A stretch of 64,000 bases of DNA from Serratia quinivorans. Lineage in GTDB: Bacteria; Pseudomonadota; Gammaproteobacteria; Enterobacterales; Enterobacteriaceae. Location: the NCBI GenBank assembly GCA_900457075.1, contig UGYN01000002.1, forward strand, positions 806,001-870,000, written 5' to 3'. Positions within the stretch are counted from its first letter, which is position 1; each line of letters begins with the position of its first letter. The translations under genes and the position numbers were made by a program. The notes beneath the pieces are model-generated. The model worked only from the letters and a program-made list of their open reading frames with translations, ran no database searches and was not told the DNA's origin. Shown here piece by piece: positions 36,057-45,770 of the stretch.

Positions 36057-37065
36057 TCAAGCGATTCGTCGCTTTAGCGTGCGTCAAATCAGGCTGAATG
36101 CACCGTCGGGGTTACAGCCGCGTGACATTTTTATTGTCAATAACAGATTTATCCCCAAAATCCGTCACGAATTAACTTATTGATAGCACTGCGGCCAAAA
36201 ATCATACATAGAGACTTCATCAATACATTGGCCGCTTGATTTTAGTTAAAATATTGATAATTAATGACTTTACAAAAAAGACGAGATTGCGGACAAAGCG
36301 AACACAACCCGCGTCCGCTCTCGCTTTAAACCGGTTTTCTCAATCTAATGCACAAGGTTATCCACAGGAATGGTGGATAACTCTCACCACCCCGCCCCGG
36401 CTGGGAGTTGCAGAAAGAGCGCTTTTTGCCGTTTCTGTCCGCCAAGAAGGCTTTTTTAGTTATTTTTTCACAATAATATCGCTTTGGTTATGCCGATTAA
36501 TGCTAAAAATCCCCATTGCCAAAAACGGATTTATCTCATTGTTGCCGTCACCCGATGCATCTTGCTACAACCGACGAAATAGTTTGCACCATAAGCATTC
36601 TTCGCAGCACTGGAAGAGTGCAAAAATCGTCCGCGTTAACTTTCCCCTCTATTTTCACTTGGTCCGCCAGCCCTGTCCTGGCGCGAAAAACCGTTAACAA
36701 GGCAATAACAATCCTGTTTTTTAACGGTTTTATAAAGTTGGCCCAAGGGTTGCATTACCCTTGGGTGGCAAAAGTACGATCGGGATAAATATCCGGGATG
36801 TAATGGCGGAATTATCCGCTGTCATTTAGCGGACAGACGGAAGTAAAACAACCGCTCTTTACTTGATAAAGACCAAAGAGCGCGGACAATCCGACAATAA
36901 CTGCGATTTTTGCCTATGTATCACTTGTTTTACCAGAATTTAAACTGCCTGGTAAAAGGCAGTCATTCGGCACTTTATTCTGGACATTAAAGCACTCGGG
37001 AAAGAAACCGCTACTGTGAAAACGGTGGCAAGGAGTGGAATACGATTCTTTGAGGAGAATGCCGG
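36057..37065. other. 1-kb gene-free stretch between uvrB and the UrtE-like gene
   Basis: No convincing ORF; short open frames have poor composition. Noted elements: a perfect DnaA-type 9-mer TTATCCACA at 36358-36366 with an inverted partner GTGGATAA at 36373-36380; a sigma-54-like TGGCCC-N5-TTGCA at 36739-36754, within a perfect dyad CCCAAGGG/CCCTTGGG (36742-36765); and several GCGGA/TCCGC dyads at 36805-36835. The remainder is AT-rich. It may be a large promoter region or the remains of lost genes. Confidence 0.5.
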
Positions 37066-37776
37066 ATGTTGAGTTTAAGGTCAGTGAATCAGTTTTACGG
37101 GCAAACCCATACCCTGTGGGACATCAATCTGGAATTGCCGCGCGGCCAGTGCACGGTGCTTATCGGCCGTAACGGCGTGGGCAAGACCACGCTGGTGAAC
37201 TGCATCATGGGCCATTTGCCGGTGGTCAGTGGCAGCATGACCTGGCAGTTGGCGGATGAACCGCCACAAAATCTGCTGCAGCAACCGGTGGAAACCCGCA
37301 CCGCGCTGGGGATCAGCTATGTTCCGCAAGGACGACAAATCTTTTCGCAGCTCAGCGTAGAGGAAAACCTGCAGGTAGCGCTGATGGCCGGCCGCGATAA
37401 AAACCGCCGCATTCCGCCTTTGATTTATAACCTGTTCCCCAACCTGCGAGAAATGCGCAGCCGCAGAGCTGGAGATTTGTGCGACGGTGAGCAGCAGCAA
37501 CTGGCGATTGGTCGCGCCCTGGTGCTGGAGCCAGAGTTGCTGATCCTCGATGAGCCCACCAGCGGTGTGCAGCCCACGATCGCGGCCGATATCGGTAACG
37601 TGATCCGTAAGCTTAACCGCGAACTGGGTATGACTATCCTGCTGGTGGAGCACAAGCTGCCGTTTGTCCGTCGCGTGGCGGACCGTTTTTGCCTGATGGA
37701 CCAGGGCCGCAGCGTCGCCGATGGCACGCTGGAACAGTTGGACGAGGAATTGATTAATGCCTATCTGGCAGTTTGA
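37066..37776 (+). CDS. Orphan ABC ATPase resembling urea transporter subunit UrtE, with altered signature motif
   Basis: 236 residues. Walker A GRNGVGKTT at 34-42, the Q-loop region YVPQGRQIFSQLSVEENLQVAL, Walker B LLILDEPTSGVQP at 158-170 and VEHKLPFVRRVADRF resemble UrtE/LivF-type ATPases. The signature is LCDGEQQQLAIGRAL rather than the usual LSGGQ/LSGGEQ, with Ser and the first Gly both replaced. No permease, binding protein or urease gene lies near. It may be a remnant of an urt operon or recruited elsewhere. GAGGAGA precedes the ATG. Confidence 0.75.
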   Translation: MLSLRSVNQFYGQTHTLWDINLELPRGQCTVLIGRNGVGKTTLVNCIMGHLPVVSGSMTWQLADEPPQNLLQQPVETRTALGISYVPQGRQIFSQLSVEENLQVALMAGRDKNRRIPPLIYNLFPNLREMRSRRAGDLCDGEQQQLAIGRALVLEPELLILDEPTSGVQPTIAADIGNVIRKLNRELGMTILLVEHKLPFVRRVADRFCLMDQGRSVADGTLEQLDEELINAYLAV

Positions 37777-37784
37777 CTGGCAGG

Positions 37785-37804
37785 GGTGTGCAATATTGCA
37801 CACC
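37785..37804. terminator. Perfect 20-bp palindrome after the UrtE-like gene
   Basis: GGTGTGCAAT is followed directly by its reverse complement, 9 bp after the stop. No T-run follows, so it may be a terminator, mRNA-stabilising stem or protein site. Confidence 0.5.
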
Positions 37805-37966
37805 GCTCTCATGGCTTATCCCAGACTAACGCCTTCAGAACCGCACCACTCATTTCGCCTTGTGTTGTATCAGCGAAGACCAAACTCCGTTTGTTGGAAA
37901 TGACCAAACGCTCCCTCCATATTCAACGAGTTTTCACAACCGTTAACTTGAACTGAGGGATAGACC

Positions 37967-39637
37967 ATGGCCGATAACGATGCAAAATTTATCCAATATA
38001 GAGACCTGAACGGGAAGGTCTGGACTTTGCAAGATCGTCTTAATGTTGAGGGGATTTACGTCAAGTCTCGCGATGAGCTGCTCAAGGCACAAACCTTTAT
38101 TACAGGCACATTAAAAAGACCAACAATTGTAAAATTCACCGCGCCGTTTGAGGTGTGGACGGCTCCCAAGACCGATATCGATGTCGGCTACGTTTATATT
38201 GACGGCAACGGTGTAAATATCACCACTAATATCCCCAACGGGACCGAAAACGACCACAACTACTTCCTGCGCTGCTATACGTCGGCTGAAACACTGGATA
38301 TCGGGATCCCCATTCGCCCTGCACCAATCTTAAAGAACTTTACCGTCAAGGGGATTGGGGCAACTCAGTCTGAAGTGCCTGGTCAAAAGACAGCATATAA
38401 CTTTATAGATGGGATAGTGTTCCAATCACCAGAAAGCCTGTTGGGAAATTTTTCCGTTAATAACGTATATATTTCCGGTTTCTATTACGGCATGTATTTT
38501 GGCACCAACGCGTACATTGGGCATCACTATGGCTGTGAGATCGTCCGTTGCTATGAGTGCGTGCATATGCCAGCCGCTAAAACCACTAATGTGCCACCAT
38601 CACAAACTGGTGATAAAGATCCTACCGATCATAACTTTGGGGAAGGGATCAACTTCTTCGGTGGCACTCTTGGCAACTCTCAGGGATTGGCTATCGGCAA
38701 TCAGAACCAAAATGGCGCATTTCGTTTCTTCGGCACATCAATAGATTATGCGGGTGCGATTGTAAATGTAGAAGCTGGAAGCGTTGAGTTGCACGGCTGC
38801 CATATTGAGTTCGGTAATAGTAATAGCCCACTCTCTGATTCCCCCTTCCGCTGTAGCGCCAACCAGAATGCGTCATTACTCATTCAGGGTGGGGAGATCA
38901 TTACGCTGCAAACCACTCTGGCCCAAGACTACTGTTTTTACGCCGAAGCAGGCAGTAGCGGAATTATCGTAGACAACGTTAAGTTCTATGGGGTGCGAAC
39001 AGCGACCGGCCGTTATTTTGGCGGTACTGGCGACTTTGTGATTAAAAACAGTCGGCTGGATGGCGGCGGTGGCGGCAAAGGCATTCAGACTTTGACCACC
39101 GCCAATAATAACAAGCTTAAAGACGGTAATTTCTCGTTTACGACCAAGCCGATAGGTTGGGAAGTTTCCGGTGGAAACGTTAGCAGCCCCTTTATCTCAG
39201 ACGCCATTACCCTGACTATTGAGGCCGGCGCAGGCGTTAATGGCAGCAATGCGCTAAAAGTGACCAAACTGGGAAATACCAACTCCAGTGCCGGAGTGCG
39301 GGTAGTGGTTCCGGTATCGCAATATGAACAGTTGGGAGCCTGTTTTACCCTGAAAACGTTGAATGGGGGATCAGGGAATTTATTCGCCTCGCTGCGCTAT
39401 GCCTGTATTCAGGAGGTGGAAAGCAACGGTGTATCGATCGTCGCTAAATCAGATGTGGCCGCCTGGGATGGCACTCTCAATGCCAGTGATTATGCCGAGT
39501 TTAAGGAATACCGTTTTAACGCCAACCGACGAAAAGTGCCGGCTTGGGCAACCCATGTCATTTTGTCTTTCAATTTGTATGCCTTAGCGAAAAACGGGGT
39601 ACTTTACTTCGACAATGCTTGCATCACCGCCATGTAA
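37967..39637 (+). CDS. Orphan phage tailspike-like beta-helix protein
   Basis: 556 residues, no signal peptide. The N-terminal 45 residues (MADNDAKFIQYRDLNGKVWT, LQDRLNVEGIYVKSRDELL) look like a tailspike head/entry segment. The middle (about 75-370) has the short, Gly/Asn-rich rungs of a right-handed parallel beta-helix (YIDGNGVNITTN, VNNVYISGFYYGMYFG, FFGGTLGNSQGLAIGN, FFGTSIDYAGAIVNVEAGSV, VDNVKFYGVRTATG). The last 150 residues form a carbohydrate-binding-like beta-sandwich. Such proteins bind or cut surface polysaccharide. No other phage gene is near. GAGGGATAGACC precedes the ATG. Confidence 0.75.
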   Translation: MADNDAKFIQYRDLNGKVWTLQDRLNVEGIYVKSRDELLKAQTFITGTLKRPTIVKFTAPFEVWTAPKTDIDVGYVYIDGNGVNITTNIPNGTENDHNYFLRCYTSAETLDIGIPIRPAPILKNFTVKGIGATQSEVPGQKTAYNFIDGIVFQSPESLLGNFSVNNVYISGFYYGMYFGTNAYIGHHYGCEIVRCYECVHMPAAKTTNVPPSQTGDKDPTDHNFGEGINFFGGTLGNSQGLAIGNQNQNGAFRFFGTSIDYAGAIVNVEAGSVELHGCHIEFGNSNSPLSDSPFRCSANQNASLLIQGGEIITLQTTLAQDYCFYAEAGSSGIIVDNVKFYGVRTATGRYFGGTGDFVIKNSRLDGGGGGKGIQTLTTANNNKLKDGNFSFTTKPIGWEVSGGNVSSPFISDAITLTIEAGAGVNGSNALKVTKLGNTNSSAGVRVVVPVSQYEQLGACFTLKTLNGGSGNLFASLRYACIQEVESNGVSIVAKSDVAAWDGTLNASDYAEFKEYRFNANRRKVPAWATHVILSFNLYALAKNGVLYFDNACITAM

Positions 39638-39655
39638 AACAGCAAGTCAGGTTAT

Positions 39656-39684
39656 CTCCGTCCACGGTGAGTCCGTGGACGGAG
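39656..39684. terminator. Bidirectional terminator between tailspike-like gene and bioD
   Basis: CTCCGTCCACGG pairs perfectly with CCGTGGACGGAG around a 5-nt loop, in the 57-bp gap between converging genes. Confidence 0.8.
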
Positions 39685-39694
39685 GATTTAACGC

Positions 39695-40375
39695 TCAAAG
39701 GGATAAAACGCTTAAATCCAGATAATGCCCCAAAGCCTGCCGTTCAGGTTCGGGCAAGTGTGGGATCTCACCAAGCAACGGTGCCGGTAACATACGGCTC
39801 AGCGTGGCCAGATATTCCTGATGACGGCGGCCCGGTGGGCTAACGTCATTGGCGATCCAACCGACCAACGACAACCCCGCCTGTTTGACAGCCTGTGCAG
39901 TCAGCAGCGCATGGTTAATGCAACCCAGTTTGATACCCACCACCAAAATCACCGGCAGTTGCTCCTGCTGTACCCAGTCGGCAAAGGTATGTTGCTCAGA
40001 AAGCGGCGTAAACCAGCCTCCGGCGCCTTCGACCAGCAGCCAGTCGGCCTTCTGTTCCAGGTGGCGTAATCCGGCGGAAAGTTGGGCCAGTTCGATCGGC
40101 CGCCCTTCATCGGCGCTGACAATATGCGGCGAGGTCGGTTCGGCGAAAACGTAAGGGTTTACTTCCTGGTAACTTAGCGCAACTGAACCGTTAGCCTGTA
40201 ACGCCAACGCATCACCGTTACGCAAGCCTTCGGCGGTCATCTCACTGCCGGAGGCCACCGGTTTGTAACCGGCAGTGCGGTAACCCGCCAGATTCGCCGC
40301 CTGCAACAAGGCGCTGCTGGCCACGGTTTTGCCCACTTCGGTATCGGTGCCGGTGACAAACCAACGCTTAATCAC
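39695..40375 (-). CDS. bioD: Dethiobiotin synthetase BioD
   Basis: 226 residues. The nucleotide loop GTDTEVGKTVASSALLQAA, GYKPVASGSEMT and LVEGAGGWFTPLSEQHTFADW are the family signatures. It closes the ureido ring of dethiobiotin from DAPA, CO2 and ATP. Last gene of the leftward bioBFCD operon; its start overlaps bioC by 8 bp. Confidence 0.96.
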   Translation of the reverse strand: MIKRWFVTGTDTEVGKTVASSALLQAANLAGYRTAGYKPVASGSEMTAEGLRNGDALALQANGSVALSYQEVNPYVFAEPTSPHIVSADEGRPIELAQLSAGLRHLEQKADWLLVEGAGGWFTPLSEQHTFADWVQQEQLPVILVVGIKLGCINHALLTAQAVKQAGLSLVGWIANDVSPPGRRHQEYLATLSRMLPAPLLGEIPHLPEPERQALGHYLDLSVLSL

Positions 40376-41136
40376 GATAAATCACTCCATAAACCAGATG
40401 ATAACTGAGCGGGAATTGCCCGCGCCGGCAGGGGTAAGCCGCCTGCAAGGCCGCAAGCCGTCGGCGCGACAGCAGCCCGGCATCACGCCCCTGATGTAAA
40501 TGGGTCGCCCCGATCCCCTTGAGCGATCGCATCAGCGCCATCACATCCGGGTAATTCAGGGTTTGCCACTCCACTTCCAACTGGTGCCGATAATCGGCGC
40601 AGGCTGCGCTAATCTGCGCCAGCGGCAGAAAATCATTCACATGGCGTTCACCGTCCACCTGCTGCCAGGCGTCACCCAGTTCGCCCAGCGATCCTTGTGC
40701 CAGCGTAGAAAACAGGATCACACCGCCGGGGCGGGTAACCCGATATAGCTCCGCCAAGGCGCGCTGCAGGTCGCTACACCATTGCACTACCAGACTGCTG
40801 AAGCAGATATCCACCGCAGCGTCGGGCAAGGGCACATTTTCGATATCCCCCAGCAGATAATGATCCGCCGCCTGCTGCTGACGGGGCAAACGCCAGCATG
40901 CCGGGTGCCAGATCCAGTGCAGTAACCTGTTTGCCGAGTTCGCGCCAGCGGCGGCTGAAATGGCCGGTGCCACAGCCCGCATCCAGCAGTTGTTCACCCC
41001 GGTGATCCCGTCCCATCCCCAGCAAGCGCTCACCAACATCACGCTGCAGCACCGCCGCCGCATCATAGCTGCCAGCGGCACGGCTGAAGGCCGAGGCCAC
41101 CGCCTGCTTATTGATCGGTTCAAACGCTGACGTCAT
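40368..41136 (-). pseudogene. bioC: Malonyl-ACP O-methyltransferase BioC, broken by a one-base frameshift (probably sequence error)
   Basis: About 255 residues. The first part ([52 protein letters not shown]) carries the SAM-binding motif; the second (HYLLGDIENVPLPDAAVDIC, FSSLVVQWCSDLQRALAELY, FSTLAQGSLGELGDAW) is in another frame. The break is at four C (40883-40886 on the plus strand as GGGG); with three, the join reads LAFARQQQAADHYLLGD. BioC methylates malonyl-ACP to disguise it for fatty-acid elongation and start pimelate synthesis. Loss would make a biotin auxotroph, so error is the better reading. Confidence 0.9.
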
Positions 41137-42271
41137 GCAATACCTCCAGCAGACGATCGATATCCTGCGGCTGATGTGCCGCCGTCAGGGTAATACGCAA
41201 GCGCGCACCGCCCGGTGGCACCGTTGGCGGGCGGATAGCACTCACCCACAGGCCCTGCTCGCGCAGGTTTTGCGCCAGATCGAGCGCTCGTTGGTTATCG
41301 CCCACCAGCAAAGGTTGAATGGCGGTCACCGACTCCGTCAGGGTCAGCGACAACTGGGCCGCTCCCTGGCGGAAACGCTGAATGTTATCCTGCAGCCGGG
41401 CACGTAATTCGTCGCCCTGCCGAATGCAATGCAACGCTGCCTGCAATGCGCTGGCCTGTGCCGGTGGCATCGCGGTGCTGTAAATCAAATGGCGGGCAAA
41501 CTGCAGCAAATATTCGGCGGTAGAGTCATCACACAACACTGCGGCACCGCTGAGGCCAAAGGCTTTGCCGAAAGTGACCACCAACAGTTCGGGCCGTACG
41601 CCCTGCTGCCAGCAACTGCCGCGCCCCTGCTCGCCGTGCACACCGATACCGTGTGCGTCATCGACCATCAGCCAGGCCCCCGCCGCGCGGGTCAAACGGT
41701 GCAGCTCCGCCAGTGGCGCACTGTCGCCGTCCATGCTGAATACCCCTTCGGTCACCGCCAACATTTGGCCGTCGCAGGGTTTGGCAAGCAAATCAGCCAG
41801 CGCCTGGGGCTGATTATGACGAAAACGACGCAACTGGGCCGGTGAGTGGGCAGCCGCCTCCAGCAAAGAAGCATGGCTGAGCCGGTCGGCTAAAATGCGA
41901 TCCTCGGCCTGCATCAGAGCCGCCAGCAGCGCCTGATTGGCGGCATAGCCAGAGATAAACAGCAACGCACGCGGGTAGCCAAGCCAGTCCGCCAGTTGCT
42001 GTTCCAGCACCTGATGTGCCGTAGAAAAACCGGTAACGTGGCCAGAGCCACCGCTGCCGACCCCATACTGCTGCGCGCCCTGCTGCCAGGCGGCGATCAC
42101 CTGGGCATTCTGGCTCAGGCCAAGGTAGTCATTGCCGGAGAAATTCAGGTAATGCTCGCCATTAAGCTGAATATGGCGGCCATTGCCGCCCTGATTCACC
42201 TGGCGACGGCGGTAAGCGGCGCTCTGTTGCCGCTCCTCCAGCGCTTGTTCAATGCGTTGTTGCCAGCTCAT
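41120..42271 (-). CDS. bioF: 8-amino-7-oxononanoate synthase BioF
   Basis: 383 residues. [54 protein letters not shown] and [16 protein letters not shown] (PLP Lys) are all present. It condenses pimeloyl-ACP and alanine. The ATG shares one base with the bioB stop (TAATG). Confidence 0.97.
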   Translation of the reverse strand: MSWQQRIEQALEERQQSAAYRRRQVNQGGNGRHIQLNGEHYLNFSGNDYLGLSQNAQVIAAWQQGAQQYGVGSGGSGHVTGFSTAHQVLEQQLADWLGYPRALLFISGYAANQALLAALMQAEDRILADRLSHASLLEAAAHSPAQLRRFRHNQPQALADLLAKPCDGQMLAVTEGVFSMDGDSAPLAELHRLTRAAGAWLMVDDAHGIGVHGEQGRGSCWQQGVRPELLVVTFGKAFGLSGAAVLCDDSTAEYLLQFARHLIYSTAMPPAQASALQAALHCIRQGDELRARLQDNIQRFRQGAAQLSLTLTESVTAIQPLLVGDNQRALDLAQNLREQGLWVSAIRPPTVPPGGARLRITLTAAHQPQDIDRLLEVLHDVSV

Positions 42272-43311
42272 TACAGTGCCGCGTTGTAAAACTCAGCGGT
42301 ATCCGCCTGCATCAACTGCGCAGCCAGCGCCTGCTGTTGCTGGTTGTCGCCGTGCTCGGTTTCGGTCTGCTGCGGGTTCAGGCCCAGTTTGCGGAACAAC
42401 TGTAGGTCTTTGTCTTCTTCCGGGTTTGGCGTAGTCAGCAGTTTGCAGCCATAGAAGATCGAGTTGGCACCGGCCATAAAACACATCGCCTGAGTTTGCT
42501 CGTTCATCTGCTCACGGCCAGCGGACAGGCGCACGTAAGAAGCCGGCATCATGATGCGTGCCACCGCAATGGTGCGGATGAAGTCAAACGGATCGACGTC
42601 TTCGTTATCGGCCAGCGGCGTGCCTTTGACCTTCACCAGCATGTTGATCGGCACGCTCTCCGGCGGCGTCGGCAGATTGGCCAACTGCACCAGCAGCCCG
42701 GCGCGGTCACGCACCGTTTCACCCAGCCCGACAATGCCGCCGGAACAGACTTTAATGCCCGCGCCGCGCACTTTACCCAGGGTATCCAGACGTTCCTGGT
42801 AGCTGCGAGTGGTGATGATATTGCCGTAGAATTCCGGCGAGGTGTCCAGGTTATGGTTGTAGTAATCCAGCCCGGCATCCGCCAGCCGTTCCGCCTGCGT
42901 ACCATCCAGCGTGCCCAGCGTCATGCAGGTTTCCATGCCCATCGCCTTCACCCCTTGCACCATCTGCTGCAGGTAAGGCATATCGCGCTCGTGCGGGTTT
43001 TTCCACGCCGCCCCCATGCAGAAACGGGTCGATCCATTCGCCTTGGCCTTACGCGCCGACTCCAGTACCTGCTCAACCTGCATCAACCGCTCCGACTCCA
43101 GGCCGGTTTTATAGCGCGAGCTTTGCGGGCAGTACTTGCAGTCTTCCGGGCATGCGCCGGTCTTGATTGATAACAGCGTGCTCACCTGTACCTGACGCGG
43201 GTCAAAGTGCTGACGGTGAACCGTCTGGGCTTCAAATAACAATTCGAGCAAAGGTTTATCAAACAGGGTCTGGGCAAGACCCACTGTCCAGTGAATGCGA
43301 TCGGCCATCAC
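42271..43311 (-). CDS. bioB: Biotin synthase BioB (radical SAM)
   Basis: 346 residues. The CxxxCxxC cluster lies in [29 protein letters not shown] and [30 protein letters not shown] follow, with the Arg/Cys ligands of the 2Fe-2S sulfur donor. It inserts sulfur into dethiobiotin. First gene of the operon, divergent from bioA across the BirA operator. Either of the first two Met codons may be the start. Confidence 0.97.
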   Translation of the reverse strand: MMADRIHWTVGLAQTLFDKPLLELLFEAQTVHRQHFDPRQVQVSTLLSIKTGACPEDCKYCPQSSRYKTGLESERLMQVEQVLESARKAKANGSTRFCMGAAWKNPHERDMPYLQQMVQGVKAMGMETCMTLGTLDGTQAERLADAGLDYYNHNLDTSPEFYGNIITTRSYQERLDTLGKVRGAGIKVCSGGIVGLGETVRDRAGLLVQLANLPTPPESVPINMLVKVKGTPLADNEDVDPFDFIRTIAVARIMMPASYVRLSAGREQMNEQTQAMCFMAGANSIFYGCKLLTTPNPEEDKDLQLFRKLGLNPQQTETEHGDNQQQQALAAQLMQADTAEFYNAAL

Positions 43312-43360
43312 GGCGTCTCCAAAATGAAAAAAGTGTCGTCAGTTTAGATATTGTGGATAT

Positions 43361-43396
43361 ACTGTCAACCATTACGAATATGATTTGGTTTACAAG
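43361..43396. promoter_or_regulatory. BirA operator and divergent bioA/bioB promoter
   Basis: CTGTCAACC and GGTTTACAAG are separated by exactly 16 bp, as in the E. coli bio operator (TTGTAAACC-N16-GGTTTACAA). Biotinyl-AMP-bound BirA would block both directions. The right half ends one base before the bioA ATG at 43398. Confidence 0.88.
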
Positions 43397-43397
43397 C

Positions 43398-44672
43398 ATG
43401 TCTATCACTGCCTCTGACCTTGAGTTCGACCAACGCCATATCTGGCACCCGTACACTTCCATGAGCCACCCGCTCCCCTGTTACCCGGTAGAAGCCGCCA
43501 GCGGCGTTGAATTGCAGTTGGCCGACGGTCGGCGACTGATTGACGGCATGTCCTCCTGGTGGGCGGCAATTCACGGATACAATCACCCGCAGCTAAACCT
43601 GGCCGCCACGCAACAGTTGGAAAAAATGTCGCACGTGATGTTCGGCGGCATTACCCATCCTGCGGCCATTGCCCTGTGCCGCCGTCTGGTGGCAATGACA
43701 CCGGAGGCGTTGCAATGCGTGTTCCTGGCGGATTCCGGCTCGGTGGCGGTAGAGGTGTCGCTGAAGATGGCGCTGCAATACTGGCAGGCTCGCGGGGAAA
43801 GGCGACAACGCATTCTGACCCTGCGGCACGGCTATCACGGCGATACCTTTGGCGCGATGTCGGTGTGCGATCCGGACAATTCGATGCACAGCCTTTATCA
43901 GGGTTATCTGGCGCCGCACCTGTTCGCTACCGCGCCGCAGTGCGGTTTCGACCAGGTCTGGGATGAAAATGATATTGCGCCGTTCGCCGCGCTGCTGGAG
44001 CAGCATGCCGGAGAAGTGGCTGCGGTGATCCTGGAGCCGGTAGTCCAGGGCGCAGGCGGCATGCGCATCTACCACCCGACCTATCTCAAGCGGGTGCGTG
44101 AGCTGTGCGATCGTCATCAGGTGCTGCTGATCGCCGACGAGATCGCCACCGGTTTCGGTCGCACTGGCAAGCTGTTTGCCTGTGAACATGCCGACGTGGT
44201 GCCGGATATTCTGTGTCTGGGCAAGGCGCTGACCGGTGGCTATATGACGCTATCCGCCACCCTGACCACGCGCCACGTGGCGGAAACCATCAGCAACGGG
44301 GCCGCCGGCTGCTTTATGCACGGACCAACCTTTATGGGCAACCCGCTGGCCTGTGCGGTGGCCAACGCCAGCCTGTCGCTGTTGGCGGAAAACCACTGGC
44401 AGCAGCAGGTCGCCGCTATCGAAAGCCAACTGAAACAGCAGTTATTACCGCTGAAGGCGCTGCCAAAAGTGGCGGATGTGAGAGTGCTGGGGGCGATTGG
44501 CGTAGTAGAAATGCGCGAGTCGGTGGATGTGGCGCAGCTACAGCGTGGCTTTGTCGAGCGCGGCGTGTGGATCCGGCCCTTCGGCAAACTGATTTATTTG
44601 ATGCCGCCGTATATTATTGAACCTGAACAGCTCAGCCGTTTGACCGCCGCCGTAGCGGCCGCAGTAGAGTAA
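43398..44672 (+). CDS. bioA: Adenosylmethionine-8-amino-7-oxononanoate aminotransferase BioA
   Basis: 424 residues from the ATG at 43398. FDQRHIWHPYTSMSHPLPCY, GMSSWWAAIHGYNHPQLN, LADSGSVAVEVSLKMALQYW, LRHGYHGDTFGAMSVCDP, IADEIATGFGRTGKLFA and CLGKALTGGYMTLSATL (PLP Lys) match the family along its length. It uses SAM as amino donor to make DAPA. The ORF is open far upstream through the operator; ATG at 43380 is a possible start. No clear Shine-Dalgarno is visible before 43398. Confidence 0.96.
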   Translation: MSITASDLEFDQRHIWHPYTSMSHPLPCYPVEAASGVELQLADGRRLIDGMSSWWAAIHGYNHPQLNLAATQQLEKMSHVMFGGITHPAAIALCRRLVAMTPEALQCVFLADSGSVAVEVSLKMALQYWQARGERRQRILTLRHGYHGDTFGAMSVCDPDNSMHSLYQGYLAPHLFATAPQCGFDQVWDENDIAPFAALLEQHAGEVAAVILEPVVQGAGGMRIYHPTYLKRVRELCDRHQVLLIADEIATGFGRTGKLFACEHADVVPDILCLGKALTGGYMTLSATLTTRHVAETISNGAAGCFMHGPTFMGNPLACAVANASLSLLAENHWQQQVAAIESQLKQQLLPLKALPKVADVRVLGAIGVVEMRESVDVAQLQRGFVERGVWIRPFGKLIYLMPPYIIEPEQLSRLTAAVAAAVE

Positions 44673-44676
44673 TTGC

Positions 44677-45078
44677 TTACCAATGCTGGTCCAGATAACG
44701 GGCCAGCCACACCAGGCACCCCACCCACAACAAAATGATCATCACCGCCGCCATCCGGCCGGTTGGATTATCGATGCGCCGTTGTGCCTTCTCACGAAAC
44801 TCCACCATCAGCGGTTTGGGGATCAGCCGCACCGCCAGCATGATGCCCAGCGGCACGATAATCACATCGTCCAGATAGCCCAATACCGGAACAAAATCCG
44901 GGATTAAATCTATCGGCGACACCGCATAACCCGCCACCAGCAGGGCGACCAATTTGGCATACCAGGGCGTGCGACGGTCACGAGCTGCCAGCCACAAAGC
45001 ATAAATGTCGCGCTTGATACCCCTGGCCCAGCGGCGCAGCCAGCCAAACCACGGCGTGCGTTTTTTGAATGAAATCAT
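44677..45078 (-). CDS. YkvA/DUF1232 family small membrane protein
   Basis: 133 residues. The DUF1232 core WYAKLVALLVAGYAVSPIDL, IPDFVPVLGYLDDVIIVPLG spans 60-100, forming a hydrophobic hairpin; another hydrophobic segment (AAVMIILLWVGCLVWLARYL) ends the protein. N-terminus rich in Arg/Lys (cytoplasmic). Function unknown. It converges on bioA with only 4 bp between stops. Confidence 0.85.
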   Translation of the reverse strand: MISFKKRTPWFGWLRRWARGIKRDIYALWLAARDRRTPWYAKLVALLVAGYAVSPIDLIPDFVPVLGYLDDVIIVPLGIMLAVRLIPKPLMVEFREKAQRRIDNPTGRMAAVMIILLWVGCLVWLARYLDQHW

Positions 45079-45244
45079 GATTAGTTTATATCGAACTGTG
45101 AATGATAATTATCGCGAATGTGGCTTCACGGTTAATTATGGTAACCCATAGATAAGGCTACTGGCGAGATACAATGCTGCTTGTATTGTTGCGGCAAAAC
45201 GGTCTAGCTTAGGGTTCTGCTTTTACCGACAACAGGGAGTCAGC

Positions 45245-45727
45245 ATGACTTTTCGTTTGTACAGCAATGAGTTGCAGGACGGCGCAAAAATGCCGGAGCG
45301 TCAGGTGTTTAACGGCATGGGTTATCACGGCGATAATCTGTCACCGCATCTGGCCTGGGATGGCGTGCCGGAAGGCACCAAGAGCTTTGTGATTTCGGTT
45401 TACGATCCCGATGCCCCGACCGGCTCCGGCTGGTGGCACTGGGTGGTCGCCAATATCCCGGCGGCAACGCGTGAACTTCCGCCGGGCGCAGGCTCCGGCA
45501 AAGGTGGCTTACCGGCTGGGGCTATCCAGACTCGCACCGACTTTGGTTCCGCCGGTTACGGCGGCGCGGCGCCACCGCAGGGTGAAAGCCACCGCTATCA
45601 CTTCACCGTACATGCGCTGGACGTAGCAAGCATTGAGGTGGATGAAGGCTCCAGTGGCGCACTGGTTGGTTTTAACGTGCACTTCCATAGCCTCGGCAGC
45701 GCTACGCTGACGGTGAAGTACAGCTGA
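45245..45727 (+). CDS. ybhB: PEBP/RKIP-family protein YbhB
   Basis: 160 residues. SPHLAWDGVPEGTKSFVISVYDPDAPT and GWWHWVVANIP are the phosphatidylethanolamine-binding signatures, and the ligand-site His is in HRYHFTVHALD. Cytoplasmic, no signal peptide; role in bacteria unclear. It is adjacent to bioA across the DUF1232 gene, as ybhB is near bioA in E. coli. CAGGGAGTCAGC precedes the ATG. Confidence 0.93.
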   Translation: MTFRLYSNELQDGAKMPERQVFNGMGYHGDNLSPHLAWDGVPEGTKSFVISVYDPDAPTGSGWWHWVVANIPAATRELPPGAGSGKGGLPAGAIQTRTDFGSAGYGGAAPPQGESHRYHFTVHALDVASIEVDEGSSGALVGFNVHFHSLGSATLTVKYS

Positions 45728-45735
45728 TTTTTGGC

Positions 45736-45770
45736 AAACTAAGGGGCGAATGTATTCGCCCCTTAGTTTT
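45736..45770. terminator. Bidirectional terminator between ybhB and pgl
   Basis: AAACTAAGGGGCGAA pairs with TTCGCCCCTTAGTTT around a 4-nt loop, with A- and T-runs at the ends. Confidence 0.92.

Noticed and set aside
36358..36380. Replication origin from paired DnaA boxes
   Set aside because: Only two boxes, no iteron array and no replication gene; probably chance or a local DnaA site.
43167..43397. Longer BioA N-terminus
   Set aside because: The open frame crosses bioB coding sequence and the BirA operator; known BioA proteins begin close to the FDQRHIWHPYTSM segment.
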